Origin: Candidatus Bipolaricaulota bacterium
GTDB taxonomy: Bacteria; Bipolaricaulota; Bipolaricaulia; UBA7950; UBA9294
NCBI GenBank assembly: GCA_028277345.1
Contig: JANQGM010000039.1
Location: 1-55,727 of the forward strand
Direction: 5' to 3'
Length of the DNA stretch: 55,727 nt
Positions 15,567 through 26,159 of the stretch are shown here, in pieces (position 1 is the first letter of the stretch; every line of letters starts with the position of its first letter). The position numbers and the translations under genes are program-made. The notes beneath the pieces are model-generated. The model did no database searches. It was not told where the DNA came from and worked only from the letters and a program-made list of their open reading frames with translations.

Positions 15567-17881
15567 GTAAGTCACCGCAGCTGACGAGGGGTTCAAGATG
15601 GCAGGATCGCATTCTTCGATGGGCGACGCTTCATCCCAGGACCGTTCTCTCGGTCGCCGGCGCGTTGACGGTATTGGCCATCCTCGTTCTTCCCAGCCTG
15701 ACATTGGATGTCGACTTCTCCAACTATCTCAATCGCAAGGATCCTGCTGTCATCGCCGCTGATGAGGCAAAAGAGCGCTTTGGGTCTCAGCTTCGAGTTC
15801 TTGTGGCCATTGAGGATGAGCAGGGGATTTTCCGCACCGAAACGCTGAAGGCGATCGAGCGATTGGAAAGAGAGCTGGACGCGCTTCCAGAGGTGGAGGA
15901 TCGAGTGGGGCCCTTGAGCGCTCAAGTCATCCGGGGGACCGAAAGGGCGCTTCATGTCCGTTCCGCGGCGCCTGAAGGAAAGGCGCCGGCGACCCCGAGT
16001 GGCCTGGAGGCCTATCAGCGACTCGTCCTCGACGATCGGGCATTGATCGACTATGTCGTCTCCTCGACGGGCAAGGCGGCCGCCATCTACCTGAAGCCCG
16101 TGGCCGACGTCGAAATGGTGGACTTCGCAAAAGCGATCGAGACCGTCGTCTTGGCTCATGCCGATGAAGGGATCGGCCTGCACATCTCCGGCGTCCCCTA
16201 TGTGAATCTCACATTACAGCGGTCGATGCGGCGCGATCTGCGCGTCTTCCTTCCATTGGTCATTCTCGTCATCATCGGCGTGCTCTACATCAGCTTTCGC
16301 TGGACGTGGGGCGTTCTTCTTCCATTTACCGTTGTCGCATTCTCTGTACTCTGGACGCTGGGGCTGATGGCGGTTTTTGGTGTTCCCATCACGCTCCTTT
16401 CCTTCATTCTTCCCGTTGTCCTCATGGCCATCGGAATCGCTGACGGCATTCATGTGTTGAGCCGGTATCGCGAGGAACTTTTGCAGTATGAGGACAAGAC
16501 GACGGCGATCCTGGAGACCCTGCGAGCGATGCGACGCCCCGTGGTGCTGACTTCGTTGACCACGGCAGCTGGGTTTCTTTCTTTGTTGAACGCCTATATG
16601 GTTCCCCAACGTGCGTTCGGCCTCTTTACCGCGCTGGGCATTCTGTTTGCGATGCTTCTCTCATTGCTTCTTATCCCGGCTGTGTTGCAGCTGGTTCGTC
16701 CGCCGCGCGCGAGGACGACATCGGCGCATTCGTGGTTGGCACGTGGATTGGGGGCCGTTGTCGGTAGAGCCATCCGCTATCGCCGCGCCGTGCTCATCGG
16801 AGGCGTAATCCTTGCGATGGCGTTCTCAGCGGGGATTCCTCTGTTGAGAATCGAAACGGCGCAACGCGCATTCCTCGGAGAACGCCATCCTGCCGTTCGC
16901 TCGATGGATCGCCTGGATGCGCTGTTTGCCGGGTCCAATCAGATCATGATTGAAGTGGATTCGGGGATTCGAGACGGCCTCAAGGAGCCCGACCTATTGA
17001 ACGAACTGGTGCAGTTGGAAGTGTTCTTGGCGTCGCGCGGTGTGACGAAGACGATCTCCTTGACCCACATCGTTCGCGAGATGAATCAACGGTTCCACGC
17101 CGATGATCCCGCGTACTATGCCATCCCAGAAGAGCGATCGACGGTGTCTCAGCTGCTACTGCTCTTTTCCTTTCAAGGCGGAGATCTTGGCGGCCTTACC
17201 TTGTCCGATTACTCCGCGGGAGAGGTCTTGGGGTTTCATGGGCTGAAATCCGGCGAGGAACAGCGCGCGTTGGTCCACGATGTGATGGCTTATCTTGAGG
17301 CACATTTCGATGAGACCGCCTCGGTTCGAATGGCCGGGCCGACGCGGATTCAAGCGAGCATGTTCTCCTCGATCGCGCGCAGTCAGCTGACAAGCCTCCT
17401 CACCTCGATTGCGGCGGCGGCGCTCATCGTGATTGTACTCATGCGCTCCGTCTCAGCGGGCGTGGTCAGCATGCTGCCGCTCTTCTTCACCGTGTTGTTC
17501 AACTTCGGCGTGATGGCGTTTGCCGGCAAGAGTCTGGATATCGCAACGTTGATGATCTCCTCGATTACGATCGGCATCGGGATCGATTATGGCATCCACT
17601 TTATCGAGCGATTCCGAGAAGAGAGAGCGGAAGAGGTCTCGCGGGCCGAGGCTCTCATTCATGCTGGATCGACGACGGGGGCGGGCATCCTATACAACGC
17701 ACTCGCGTTGGCGCTCGGATTTGGCGTGATGCTTCTCTCGGCGTTCCAAGGACTGCAGAATTTCGGTCTATTGATTGCGATGACGATGGTGGTTAGCGCG
17801 GTGAGTTCGTTCTTCGTGATCCCGGCGATTATGGCCGAAAAGGGGTTCAAACGAAAAAGCGACGGCTCTCGCCGCCACTAA
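15563..17881 (+). CDS. RND-superfamily exporter (MMPL/SSD type)
   Basis: This 772-aa protein has the duplicated RND plan: a first membrane span at about 28-48, a large extracytoplasmic loop, a cluster of about five spans (225-380), a further span near 412, a second loop, and a final cluster (about 610-765). The key intramembrane acidic motifs are in LMAIGIADGIHVLSRYREE and TIGIGIDYGIHFIERFREE, matching the proton-relay positions of MMPL and hopanoid-type exporters. There is no partner membrane-fusion or outer-membrane gene, as is typical for this subfamily, which moves lipids or hydrophobic compounds. It is translationally coupled to the TetR gene. Confidence 0.9.
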   Translation: MSKSPQLTRGSRWQDRILRWATLHPRTVLSVAGALTVLAILVLPSLTLDVDFSNYLNRKDPAVIAADEAKERFGSQLRVLVAIEDEQGIFRTETLKAIERLERELDALPEVEDRVGPLSAQVIRGTERALHVRSAAPEGKAPATPSGLEAYQRLVLDDRALIDYVVSSTGKAAAIYLKPVADVEMVDFAKAIETVVLAHADEGIGLHISGVPYVNLTLQRSMRRDLRVFLPLVILVIIGVLYISFRWTWGVLLPFTVVAFSVLWTLGLMAVFGVPITLLSFILPVVLMAIGIADGIHVLSRYREELLQYEDKTTAILETLRAMRRPVVLTSLTTAAGFLSLLNAYMVPQRAFGLFTALGILFAMLLSLLLIPAVLQLVRPPRARTTSAHSWLARGLGAVVGRAIRYRRAVLIGGVILAMAFSAGIPLLRIETAQRAFLGERHPAVRSMDRLDALFAGSNQIMIEVDSGIRDGLKEPDLLNELVQLEVFLASRGVTKTISLTHIVREMNQRFHADDPAYYAIPEERSTVSQLLLLFSFQGGDLGGLTLSDYSAGEVLGFHGLKSGEEQRALVHDVMAYLEAHFDETASVRMAGPTRIQASMFSSIARSQLTSLLTSIAAAALIVIVLMRSVSAGVVSMLPLFFTVLFNFGVMAFAGKSLDIATLMISSITIGIGIDYGIHFIERFREERAEEVSRAEALIHAGSTTGAGILYNALALALGFGVMLLSAFQGLQNFGLLIAMTMVVSAVSSFFVIPAIMAEKGFKRKSDGSRRH

Positions 17882-17930
17882 CCACAACATACGTTATTGC
17901 GCCGAGTTGTGTCAAGGGTTGATTCAGGAA

Positions 17931-17959
17931 TTGCTTCAAAGTGCCGTAGGAACTACAAT
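17931..17959 (+). promoter_or_regulatory. promoter of the frr-atp operon
   Basis: TTGCTT (17931-17936), a 17-bp spacer and TACAAT (17954-17959). The start would be about 17966, giving an 11-nt leader that includes GAGGT before the frr ATG. No other clear promoter is seen before atpB. Confidence 0.65.
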
Positions 17960-17976
17960 CTCGGCGAGGTGTTAGC

Positions 17977-18534
17977 ATGCCAGAAACTGTTCGCAAAGAA
18001 ATGCTCGACCACATGGATCGCAGTATCGAGGTTCTGAAATCCAACTTGGTGAAAATCCAGACTGGACGAGCCAATCCAGCCATGATCGAGGACGTTCACG
18101 TCAACTACTACGGCGCCATGACTCCGCTGAACCAGATGGCGACGATCGCTGCTCCGGATCCAAATCTGCTGGTGGTGCAGCCCTACGACAAGACCCAAAT
18201 GGCGGAAGTCGAGAAAGCCATTCTTGCGGCCGATCTGGGGCTCAATCCTGAGAACGACGGCCACGTTATTCGCGTCAAGGTTCCGAAGCTCTCGGAAGAA
18301 CGGCGCAAGGAACTGCAGAAGGTCATCAAGGCTCGAGGTGAAGAAACCAAAGTTGCGTTGCGTAACGTTCGTCGAGATGCGAACGACAAGCTGGATCAGC
18401 TCAAGAAAGATGGGGACATCTCTGAGGACGATCATCGAAAACACCGAGAGAAGAACGATGATACGATCCACGAGTACACCAAGCAGGTGGATGACCTGAT
18501 CGACGAGAAGAGCAAACAGATCCAGACCATCTAG
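17977..18534 (+). CDS. frr: ribosome recycling factor
   Basis: RRF splits post-termination ribosomes with EF-G. The 185-aa protein has the full signature: LKSNLVKIQTGRANPAMIEDVHVNYYG, LNQMATIAAPDPNLLVVQPYDK and the C-terminal three-helix bundle with RRDANDKLDQLKKDGDISEDD. Length is standard. It lies 43 bp upstream of the atpI-like gene, so it may be cotranscribed with the ATP synthase operon, an unusual coupling; frr more often follows pyrH/tsf. Confidence 0.97.
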   Translation: MPETVRKEMLDHMDRSIEVLKSNLVKIQTGRANPAMIEDVHVNYYGAMTPLNQMATIAAPDPNLLVVQPYDKTQMAEVEKAILAADLGLNPENDGHVIRVKVPKLSEERRKELQKVIKARGEETKVALRNVRRDANDKLDQLKKDGDISEDDHRKHREKNDDTIHEYTKQVDDLIDEKSKQIQTI

Positions 18535-18577
18535 GCTTGGCCGGGCTCAATCCATGCCTTCCTTGCCGGGTCGCGCG

Positions 18578-18943
18578 ATGACGAAGGACCTCTTCCGTTG
18601 GCGTTCGGGGATCGTACTGATTGGGATCGCCATGGCCCTCTCCGCAGGGCTCGGATACCTGAAGATTGCCGGGGGCATCGGGTTGGGATTCGCGCTTTAT
18701 GCGAGCAATGTGCTGCTTCTGATGGAAATTGGACGCTCTCTGCTCCGGCAGGGTGCATCCGCCAAGCCCAAGTTGCTTTCGGCCCTCTCCAGCTCGGGGC
18801 GCTTGCTTTTTCTCGCCGTCGCCTTGGCCGCAATTTCCCTGTTCTTGGGGCGTGACGTGGTCCTTGGCGCGTGTGGAGGTTTCTTAATCGCCCAAGTAAA
18901 CTTGCACGTTCCCACATACAGAAACCGGCGGGAGGACAAATGA
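18578..18943 (+). CDS. ATP synthase protein I-like membrane protein
   Basis: A 121-aa protein with four hydrophobic helices (about 10-25, 30-50, 72-90 and 94-107) immediately before atpB. Length, topology and position match AtpI, which assists c-ring assembly or Mg2+ uptake in other bacteria, though residue-level similarity is not obvious. The gene ends on an ATGA overlap with atpB. I chose ATG 18578; ATG 18554 would add eight residues. Confidence 0.7.
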   Translation: MTKDLFRWRSGIVLIGIAMALSAGLGYLKIAGGIGLGFALYASNVLLLMEIGRSLLRQGASAKPKLLSALSSSGRLLFLAVALAAISLFLGRDVVLGACGGFLIAQVNLHVPTYRNRREDK

Positions 18944-19668
18944 TCAAGAGCATCTTCGAGCAGTTGGCAACGCAGCTAACGCATCTCGGAGAAAAACAGA
19001 TCGTCACGCTTCCTTTGGGAAGCGTGGAGATTCAGATCGATCTCGCCGCCATGATCATGATGTGGATCGTCATGGGCCTGCTCATCCTGCTTGCGCTTGT
19101 TCTCCGGCGGGCGCTCAAACAGCAGGTTGAGGATGTGCCGAATCGCGTTCAGGCGGGATTGGTTGCGTTGATCGATATGCTTCGCGAGCAGCTTACGTCA
19201 AACTTTGCCTCCGAACGGCTGGAGCGGGAGCTTTTCCCCTTTATCGCAACGCTGTTCATGTTTGTGCTGCTTTCGAACTGGCTCGGCGTGGTCCCTGGAT
19301 TGAGCGCGCCAACACAGAACCTCAACGTTACCCTGGGCCTGGCGCTCATGGTGTTCGTTCTGTCTCAAGCCCTTGCCGTTCGGGCCAAGGGAGGGAAAGC
19401 GTATCTGAAGGGATTCCTTGAACCGGTTCCCTTCCTGCTTCCGCTGACGATCATTGGGGAGCTCTCTCGCCCGATGTCGCACGCGTTTCGTTTGTTCGGA
19501 AATGTACTTGCAGGAACGATTTTGGTAACGGTGGTGATGGCGAAATTCGCGCCAATTGTGGTTCCGACGATTCTCAACCTCATCTTCGGGTTGTTTTTTG
19601 GTGCCATCCAGGCGTTCGTGTTCGCGATTCTTGCCGTGGCCTACATCAACGTGGCTGTAGAAAGCTGA
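18940..19668 (+). CDS. atpB: F-type ATP synthase subunit a
   Basis: Subunit a forms the ion half-channels of F0. The 242-aa reading has five to six spans and the essential arginine in RPMSHAFRLFGNVLAG (about 183-198), with the GxxxxxxQAFVFAILAVAYIN ending typical of the family. ATG 18940 overlaps the atpI-like stop by 4 bp; upstream Shine-Dalgarno GGAGG lies within that gene. Confidence 0.95.
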   Translation: MIKSIFEQLATQLTHLGEKQIVTLPLGSVEIQIDLAAMIMMWIVMGLLILLALVLRRALKQQVEDVPNRVQAGLVALIDMLREQLTSNFASERLERELFPFIATLFMFVLLSNWLGVVPGLSAPTQNLNVTLGLALMVFVLSQALAVRAKGGKAYLKGFLEPVPFLLPLTIIGELSRPMSHAFRLFGNVLAGTILVTVVMAKFAPIVVPTILNLIFGLFFGAIQAFVFAILAVAYINVAVES

Positions 19669-19690
19669 CGACGTACGTCAAGGAGGAAAC

Positions 19691-19966
19691 ATGCTTCAGG
19701 AAGCACAAGCGGTTGCAAGCGGGATTTCGGGCGCCGATATCGCACTAGCCGCCAAATACATCGCCGCCGGGCTCTGCATGGGCATTGGCGCTATTGGCCC
19801 TGCGATTGGTGAAGGGCTCGCGGCCGCGCATGCGCTGGACGGCATGGCCAGACAACCCGAGATGCAGGGCGCGCTCATGCGAACGATGGTCCTTGGACAA
19901 GCGATTACCGAATCCACGGGCATTTATTCGCTGTTGATCGCCATCGTCCTGTTGTTTGTCGTCTAG
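19691..19966 (+). CDS. atpE: F-type ATP synthase subunit c, predicted Na+-binding type
   Basis: This 91-aa hairpin of two helices builds the rotor ring. Helix 1 ends GPAIGEGLAAA, with a glutamate (E41) at the place where the Ilyobacter Na+ ring has Q32. Helix 2 contains ITESTGIYS, supplying the ion glutamate E74 plus S75, T76 and Y79, the ligands known from Na+ rings. Two carboxylates 33 residues apart match the two-carboxylate Na+ motif described for Fusobacterium. The RQP polar loop is present (ARQPEMQG). Shine-Dalgarno AAGGAGG precedes the ATG. Confidence 0.95.
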   Translation: MLQEAQAVASGISGADIALAAKYIAAGLCMGIGAIGPAIGEGLAAAHALDGMARQPEMQGALMRTMVLGQAITESTGIYSLLIAIVLLFVV

Positions 19967-19975
19967 GGAGACGCC

Positions 19976-20500
19976 ATGACTGTCGAATGGGGGAAGATCG
20001 TCCGATCGATCAACTGGACACTGTTGTTCAGCTTGATCAATTTCGGCCTGCTTCTCTATCTGTTGAAGCGATTGCTTTTCGTGCCTGCGATCGAGTTTCT
20101 CGATCGGCGGCGGGAACAGATCGCGGCAAGGATCGAATCCGCGAAGCGATCTGAATCCGAAGCCCAGGCGCTGGTCTCGACGCGAGAAGAGGAGTTGTCC
20201 ACAGCCCGGGATCGCGCCGAGAGCATCGTTTCCGCGGCGCGGCGGGAAGCCGAGGCTATCCTCGCGTCATCCAAAGATGCCGCCAAAACCGAGGCCGCGA
20301 AGATCCTGTCCGATGGCAAACATCGATTGGAGCAAGAACGCGATCGTATGATCCAGGATCTGCGAGAGGCCTATGCGGAGATCGCCATCCTCGGTGCGGA
20401 ACGCGTGTTGGATCGGGAGATTCGCATTGACGATCACCGCAACCTGCTGGATCAATTGATTGCGGAGATAGACGAGGAAACCCTGAGGGCAACGTTATGA
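19976..20500 (+). CDS. atpF: F-type ATP synthase subunit b
   Basis: A 174-aa stator subunit with one N-terminal membrane helix (about 15-37: TLLFSLINFGLLLYLLKRLLF) followed by a long charged coiled coil (40-150). It connects F0 to the delta and alpha subunits. It follows atpE by 9 bp and overlaps atpH by 4 bp (ATGA). A single b gene is present, so a homodimer is expected. Confidence 0.93.
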   Translation: MTVEWGKIVRSINWTLLFSLINFGLLLYLLKRLLFVPAIEFLDRRREQIAARIESAKRSESEAQALVSTREEELSTARDRAESIVSAARREAEAILASSKDAAKTEAAKILSDGKHRLEQERDRMIQDLREAYAEIAILGAERVLDREIRIDDHRNLLDQLIAEIDEETLRATL

Positions 20501-21036
20501 GATCTCAGGAGATCGCGCGACGCTATGCGGCAGCGTTGTTCCAGCTTGCTGCTGAAGAGAATCAGGTGAGCCCCATCGAAGGGGAACTATCCCGCGTTGT
20601 CCAAGCGGTCTCCGAAGAAACGGACGTCAAGCGGTTTCTCGCGCACCCGCTCGTTCCGCGCGAGCAGAAATCACGCCTCCTCGAACAATTGTTTCCGGAG
20701 GCCTCCCCGAGGATGAAGAACTTTCTCGAGCTCTTGATCCGCAACCAACGGGAAACCTATTTGGATCTGATCCTAGATGAGTTCACGAAGATGCGAACCG
20801 AGGCCGAAGGCCGGGTCCGTGTTTCCGTGACCACAGCATATGCGCTGACTGAGGATCAAGTGACGAGATTGTCGGAGCGATTGGAGAAGACGCTTCATCG
20901 TCCCGTACAGCTTGATGAGCGAATTGATGACGCCGTTCTCGGAGGGCTTCGGATCGAGGCGGACGGCCATGTGTTGGATGGCACCATACGGGCGCGACTG
21001 GCTGGATTGCGCCGTCAACTTGAGAATAGACGTTAG
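20497..21036 (+). CDS. atpH: F-type ATP synthase subunit delta
   Basis: The 179-aa OSCP/delta protein sits on top of F1 and binds subunit b. The N-terminal six-helix domain begins [16 protein letters not shown], and the C-terminal part has the conserved [17 protein letters not shown] and [25 protein letters not shown] segments. Start overlaps atpF; atpA follows after 8 bp. Confidence 0.94.
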   Translation: MRSQEIARRYAAALFQLAAEENQVSPIEGELSRVVQAVSEETDVKRFLAHPLVPREQKSRLLEQLFPEASPRMKNFLELLIRNQRETYLDLILDEFTKMRTEAEGRVRVSVTTAYALTEDQVTRLSERLEKTLHRPVQLDERIDDAVLGGLRIEADGHVLDGTIRARLAGLRRQLENRR

Positions 21037-21044
21037 GGGGAAGC

Positions 21045-22556
<1,512 letters not shown>

Positions 22557-22571
22557 GGGAGGGTAAACACC

Positions 22572-23426
22572 ATGGCGCAAAATGTAAGAGCCATAAAGAG
22601 CCGGATTGGCAATATCACCGACATTGCCCAGATCACCAAAGCCATGAACGCCATTGCCATGACCAAGGTTACGCGCATGAAGCGCCGCCTTGCGGAGATG
22701 CGCCCCTATATCGATGGATTGCGCGCGTTTTCACGGCGAATGGTGGGACGGCTTGCCTCTCAAGAGGACATCCATCCGCTGTGTCTTCCCAACGGCGCAT
22801 CGACCGTCGGGATCTTTGTCTTGAACTCGGATCGAGGTCTCTGCGGACGGTACAAGGGCGATCTGAATCGAGAAGCTGAGCGAAGGCTTGACGCATTGGG
22901 TTCCCAGGGGCGGTTGATCGTCGGTGGAGAGAAGGCGCGCTCCTATTTCGCTCGACGCGAGGTGAACGTCCTCAGAGCGTATGCCCATGTGTACGATCAG
23001 CCGTCCGAAGCCGTTGCGTCTCAGCTGGCCAACGAATTGATCGAGCTCTATGAGAGCGGAAGCGTCGGGAAGATCGATCTGGTGTATATGCAGTTCGCTT
23101 CCGACCTATCTCAAAAGCTCGTTGTCAAGCCGTTCCTCCCGCTGGACCTTGAGGCCGAAGATAACGACGACCTGATCGATCCTGACGCCGATGCGATGTT
23201 GGATAGTGCGGTCAGAATGCTGCTTCGCGGAACGCTGTACGCGGCCCTATTGGAGACCAAAACCTCGGAGGACGCGATTCGCCGGCAAGCGATGAAGGCG
23301 GCGACAGATAACGCCGAAGACTTGCTGAAGCATTTGACCCGAGCGTACAACAAGGCGCGCCAGCAGGCGATCACACGGGAAATCGCCGACATCATTGGCG
23401 GAGCGGAAGCCCTGAGAACGGAATAG
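22572..23426 (+). CDS. atpG: F-type ATP synthase subunit gamma
   Basis: The 284-aa central shaft subunit has the canonical N-terminal coiled coil (IKSRIGNITDIAQITKAMNAIAMTKV) and C-terminal helix (MKAATDNAEDLLKHLTRAYNKARQQAITREIADIIGGAEAL). The Rossmann-like middle shows FVLNSDRGLCGRYKGD. It lies 15 bp after atpA and 15 bp before atpD. Confidence 0.97.
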   Translation: MAQNVRAIKSRIGNITDIAQITKAMNAIAMTKVTRMKRRLAEMRPYIDGLRAFSRRMVGRLASQEDIHPLCLPNGASTVGIFVLNSDRGLCGRYKGDLNREAERRLDALGSQGRLIVGGEKARSYFARREVNVLRAYAHVYDQPSEAVASQLANELIELYESGSVGKIDLVYMQFASDLSQKLVVKPFLPLDLEAEDNDDLIDPDADAMLDSAVRMLLRGTLYAALLETKTSEDAIRRQAMKAATDNAEDLLKHLTRAYNKARQQAITREIADIIGGAEALRTE

Positions 23427-24869
<1,443 letters not shown>

Positions 24870-24999
24870 ATTCACAAGGCCCATAGCGTAGGGATTGACC
24901 GGCTCCAGTTGGCCTTCTATCGCCGAAGGCGACGAAGCAACATCCGCATGCGTTGAGCGTGGCAATGGAAGGTCTCTTGGCGTAGAACGCAATGTTGCG

Positions 25000-25028
25000 T
25001 TGACCAATCCTAGAAGGACTCATATAAT
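25000..25028 (+). promoter_or_regulatory. sigma70-type promoter of tRNA-Cys/tRNA-Val
   Basis: TTGACC (25000-25005) and a perfect TATAAT (25023-25028) are 17 bp apart, 12 nt before tRNA-Cys. An inverted repeat AACGCAA-TG-TTGCGTT (24986-25001) overlaps the first bases of the -35 box. Confidence 0.85.
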
Positions 25029-25040
25029 CGGCGGTGCCTC

Positions 25041-25115
25041 GGCGGCGTAGCCAAGTGGTAAGGCAAGGGACTGCAAATCCCTGATTCACCGGTTCGAATC
25101 CGGTCGCCGCCTCCA
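25041..25115 (+). tRNA. tRNA-Cys (GCA anticodon)
   Basis: Acceptor GGCGGCG/CGCCGCC, anticodon arm AGGGA-CTGCAAA-TCCCT (anticodon GCA), T arm ACCGG-TTCGAAT-CCGGT, discriminator U (a cysteine identity base) and encoded CCA. Six nucleotides separate it from tRNA-Val. Confidence 0.97.
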
Positions 25116-25120
25116 TACGA

Positions 25121-25196
25121 GGGTGGTTAGCTCAGCTGGGAGAGCGCCTGCTTGACGTGCAGGAGGTCATAGGTTCAAGTCCTATACCACCCACCA
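25121..25196 (+). tRNA. tRNA-Val (GAC anticodon)
   Basis: Acceptor GGGTGGT/ACCACCC, anticodon arm CCTGC-TTGACGT-GCAGG (anticodon GAC), T arm ATAGG-TTCAAGT-CCTAT and encoded CCA. Transcribed with tRNA-Cys. Confidence 0.97.
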
Positions 25197-25198
25197 GC

Positions 25199-25232
25199 TC
25201 GCCTTGTTCGAACTGTGGGTTCGACAGGGCGA
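25199..25232 (+). terminator. strong hairpin after tRNA-Val
   Basis: TCGCCTTGTTCGAAC (25199-25213) pairs with GTTCGACAGGGCGA (25219-25232) around a 5-nt loop, giving about 14 bp with one bulge. No T-tract follows, so termination would be weak or factor-assisted; it may instead guide 3' processing of the tRNA precursor. Confidence 0.5.
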
Positions 25233-25285
25233 ACGTCATTGAACGCCATCCTCATCCACACGTACTCACCTTTGAAGGAGGCGGC

Positions 25286-26062
25286 ATGGAACGCGCGCGA
25301 AAACTCATCGAACCCTATCTCAATAAAGACGGCGTGATCGGCATCTACCTGGTTGGATCGGCAACCCGGCCCTATCGGGATGCGTTGTCGGATTACGATA
25401 TCGAAGTGATCGTCGATGACGAGGTCTACGAGCGAACCCCGATGGAGGAACGTCAAGTCTTTGTCTTTGCAGAAGGTGAACCGAAGCGAGTGGACTACGA
25501 GTTTTATCTCATTCCCTGGTCGGATTTCGTCGGGCTGAAGACATCGACGCACGATCTCTTTCATTATCCGTATCAACATGCCGTTATCTTGCATGACCCT
25601 GAGAAACGGCTTGAACCCGTGATCCGCGATCTGGCCGAGCTTCCCGAGGATGTGAGACTGGAGCGCATGACTGTTCACTATCTTGAGTTACTGTACCGGC
25701 TTGGGCGTGGGCGGAAGACGCGAGATCGCGGCGGTGTCCCCATCAATTTGGCCCTCCTCCGAGGCGACGCGCTCCGAAGCCTGATCAAACTTCTGTTCCT
25801 GGTACGCAAATCGTGGCCGGCCACGGCTCATTGGTCGGAGCAGGAGCTCGGTGAATTGAAGCTTCCCGCCGATCTCCTCGCTGTGACGTGCAACTGGCTG
25901 GATGGCCCATCATCCGAGACAGCAAAGGCGCTGGTCGAAGCGACGCGATGCTTCTTGGACGCGAGCGGTGAGACCTTCCATCACGATATGGACGGCATTC
26001 AGCAGTGGCTGTTCTTCACCAAGGCGGGCAAGGCGGCCCATGAGAAATGGGGTGCCCGCTAG
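25286..26062 (+). CDS. nucleotidyltransferase-fold protein (DUF4037-like)
   Basis: The N-terminal 120 of 258 residues form a minimal nucleotidyltransferase: LVGSATRPYRDALSDYDIEVIV (about 22-43) gives the GS motif at 24-25 and the paired aspartates D36 and D38, and YEF after VD near residue 72 may add the third acid. The C-terminal helical half resembles antibiotic-nucleotidyltransferase or DUF4037 proteins. The substrate is unknown; aminoglycoside-like small molecules, tRNA or protein are all possible. ATG 25286 follows a good Shine-Dalgarno (AAGGAGG) and lies 90 bp after tRNA-Val, so it could be read through from the tRNA promoter. Confidence 0.75.
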   Translation: MERARKLIEPYLNKDGVIGIYLVGSATRPYRDALSDYDIEVIVDDEVYERTPMEERQVFVFAEGEPKRVDYEFYLIPWSDFVGLKTSTHDLFHYPYQHAVILHDPEKRLEPVIRDLAELPEDVRLERMTVHYLELLYRLGRGRKTRDRGGVPINLALLRGDALRSLIKLLFLVRKSWPATAHWSEQELGELKLPADLLAVTCNWLDGPSSETAKALVEATRCFLDASGETFHHDMDGIQQWLFFTKAGKAAHEKWGAR

Positions 26063-26102
26063 GCGAAATCGATCTTCTGGCAACGGATCCCCAAGCGATG
26101 GA

Positions 26103-26131
26103 TTGTCCGTCCCATGGGCGTTCGGTATACT
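26103..26131 (+). promoter_or_regulatory. promoter of the saccharopine-pathway operon
   Basis: TTGTCC (26103-26108), a 17-bp spacer and TATACT (26126-26131), 29 nt before the ATG at 26160. Confidence 0.7.
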
Positions 26132-26159
26132 GCGACACTTCACAAAGGGTCAAGGGGTG

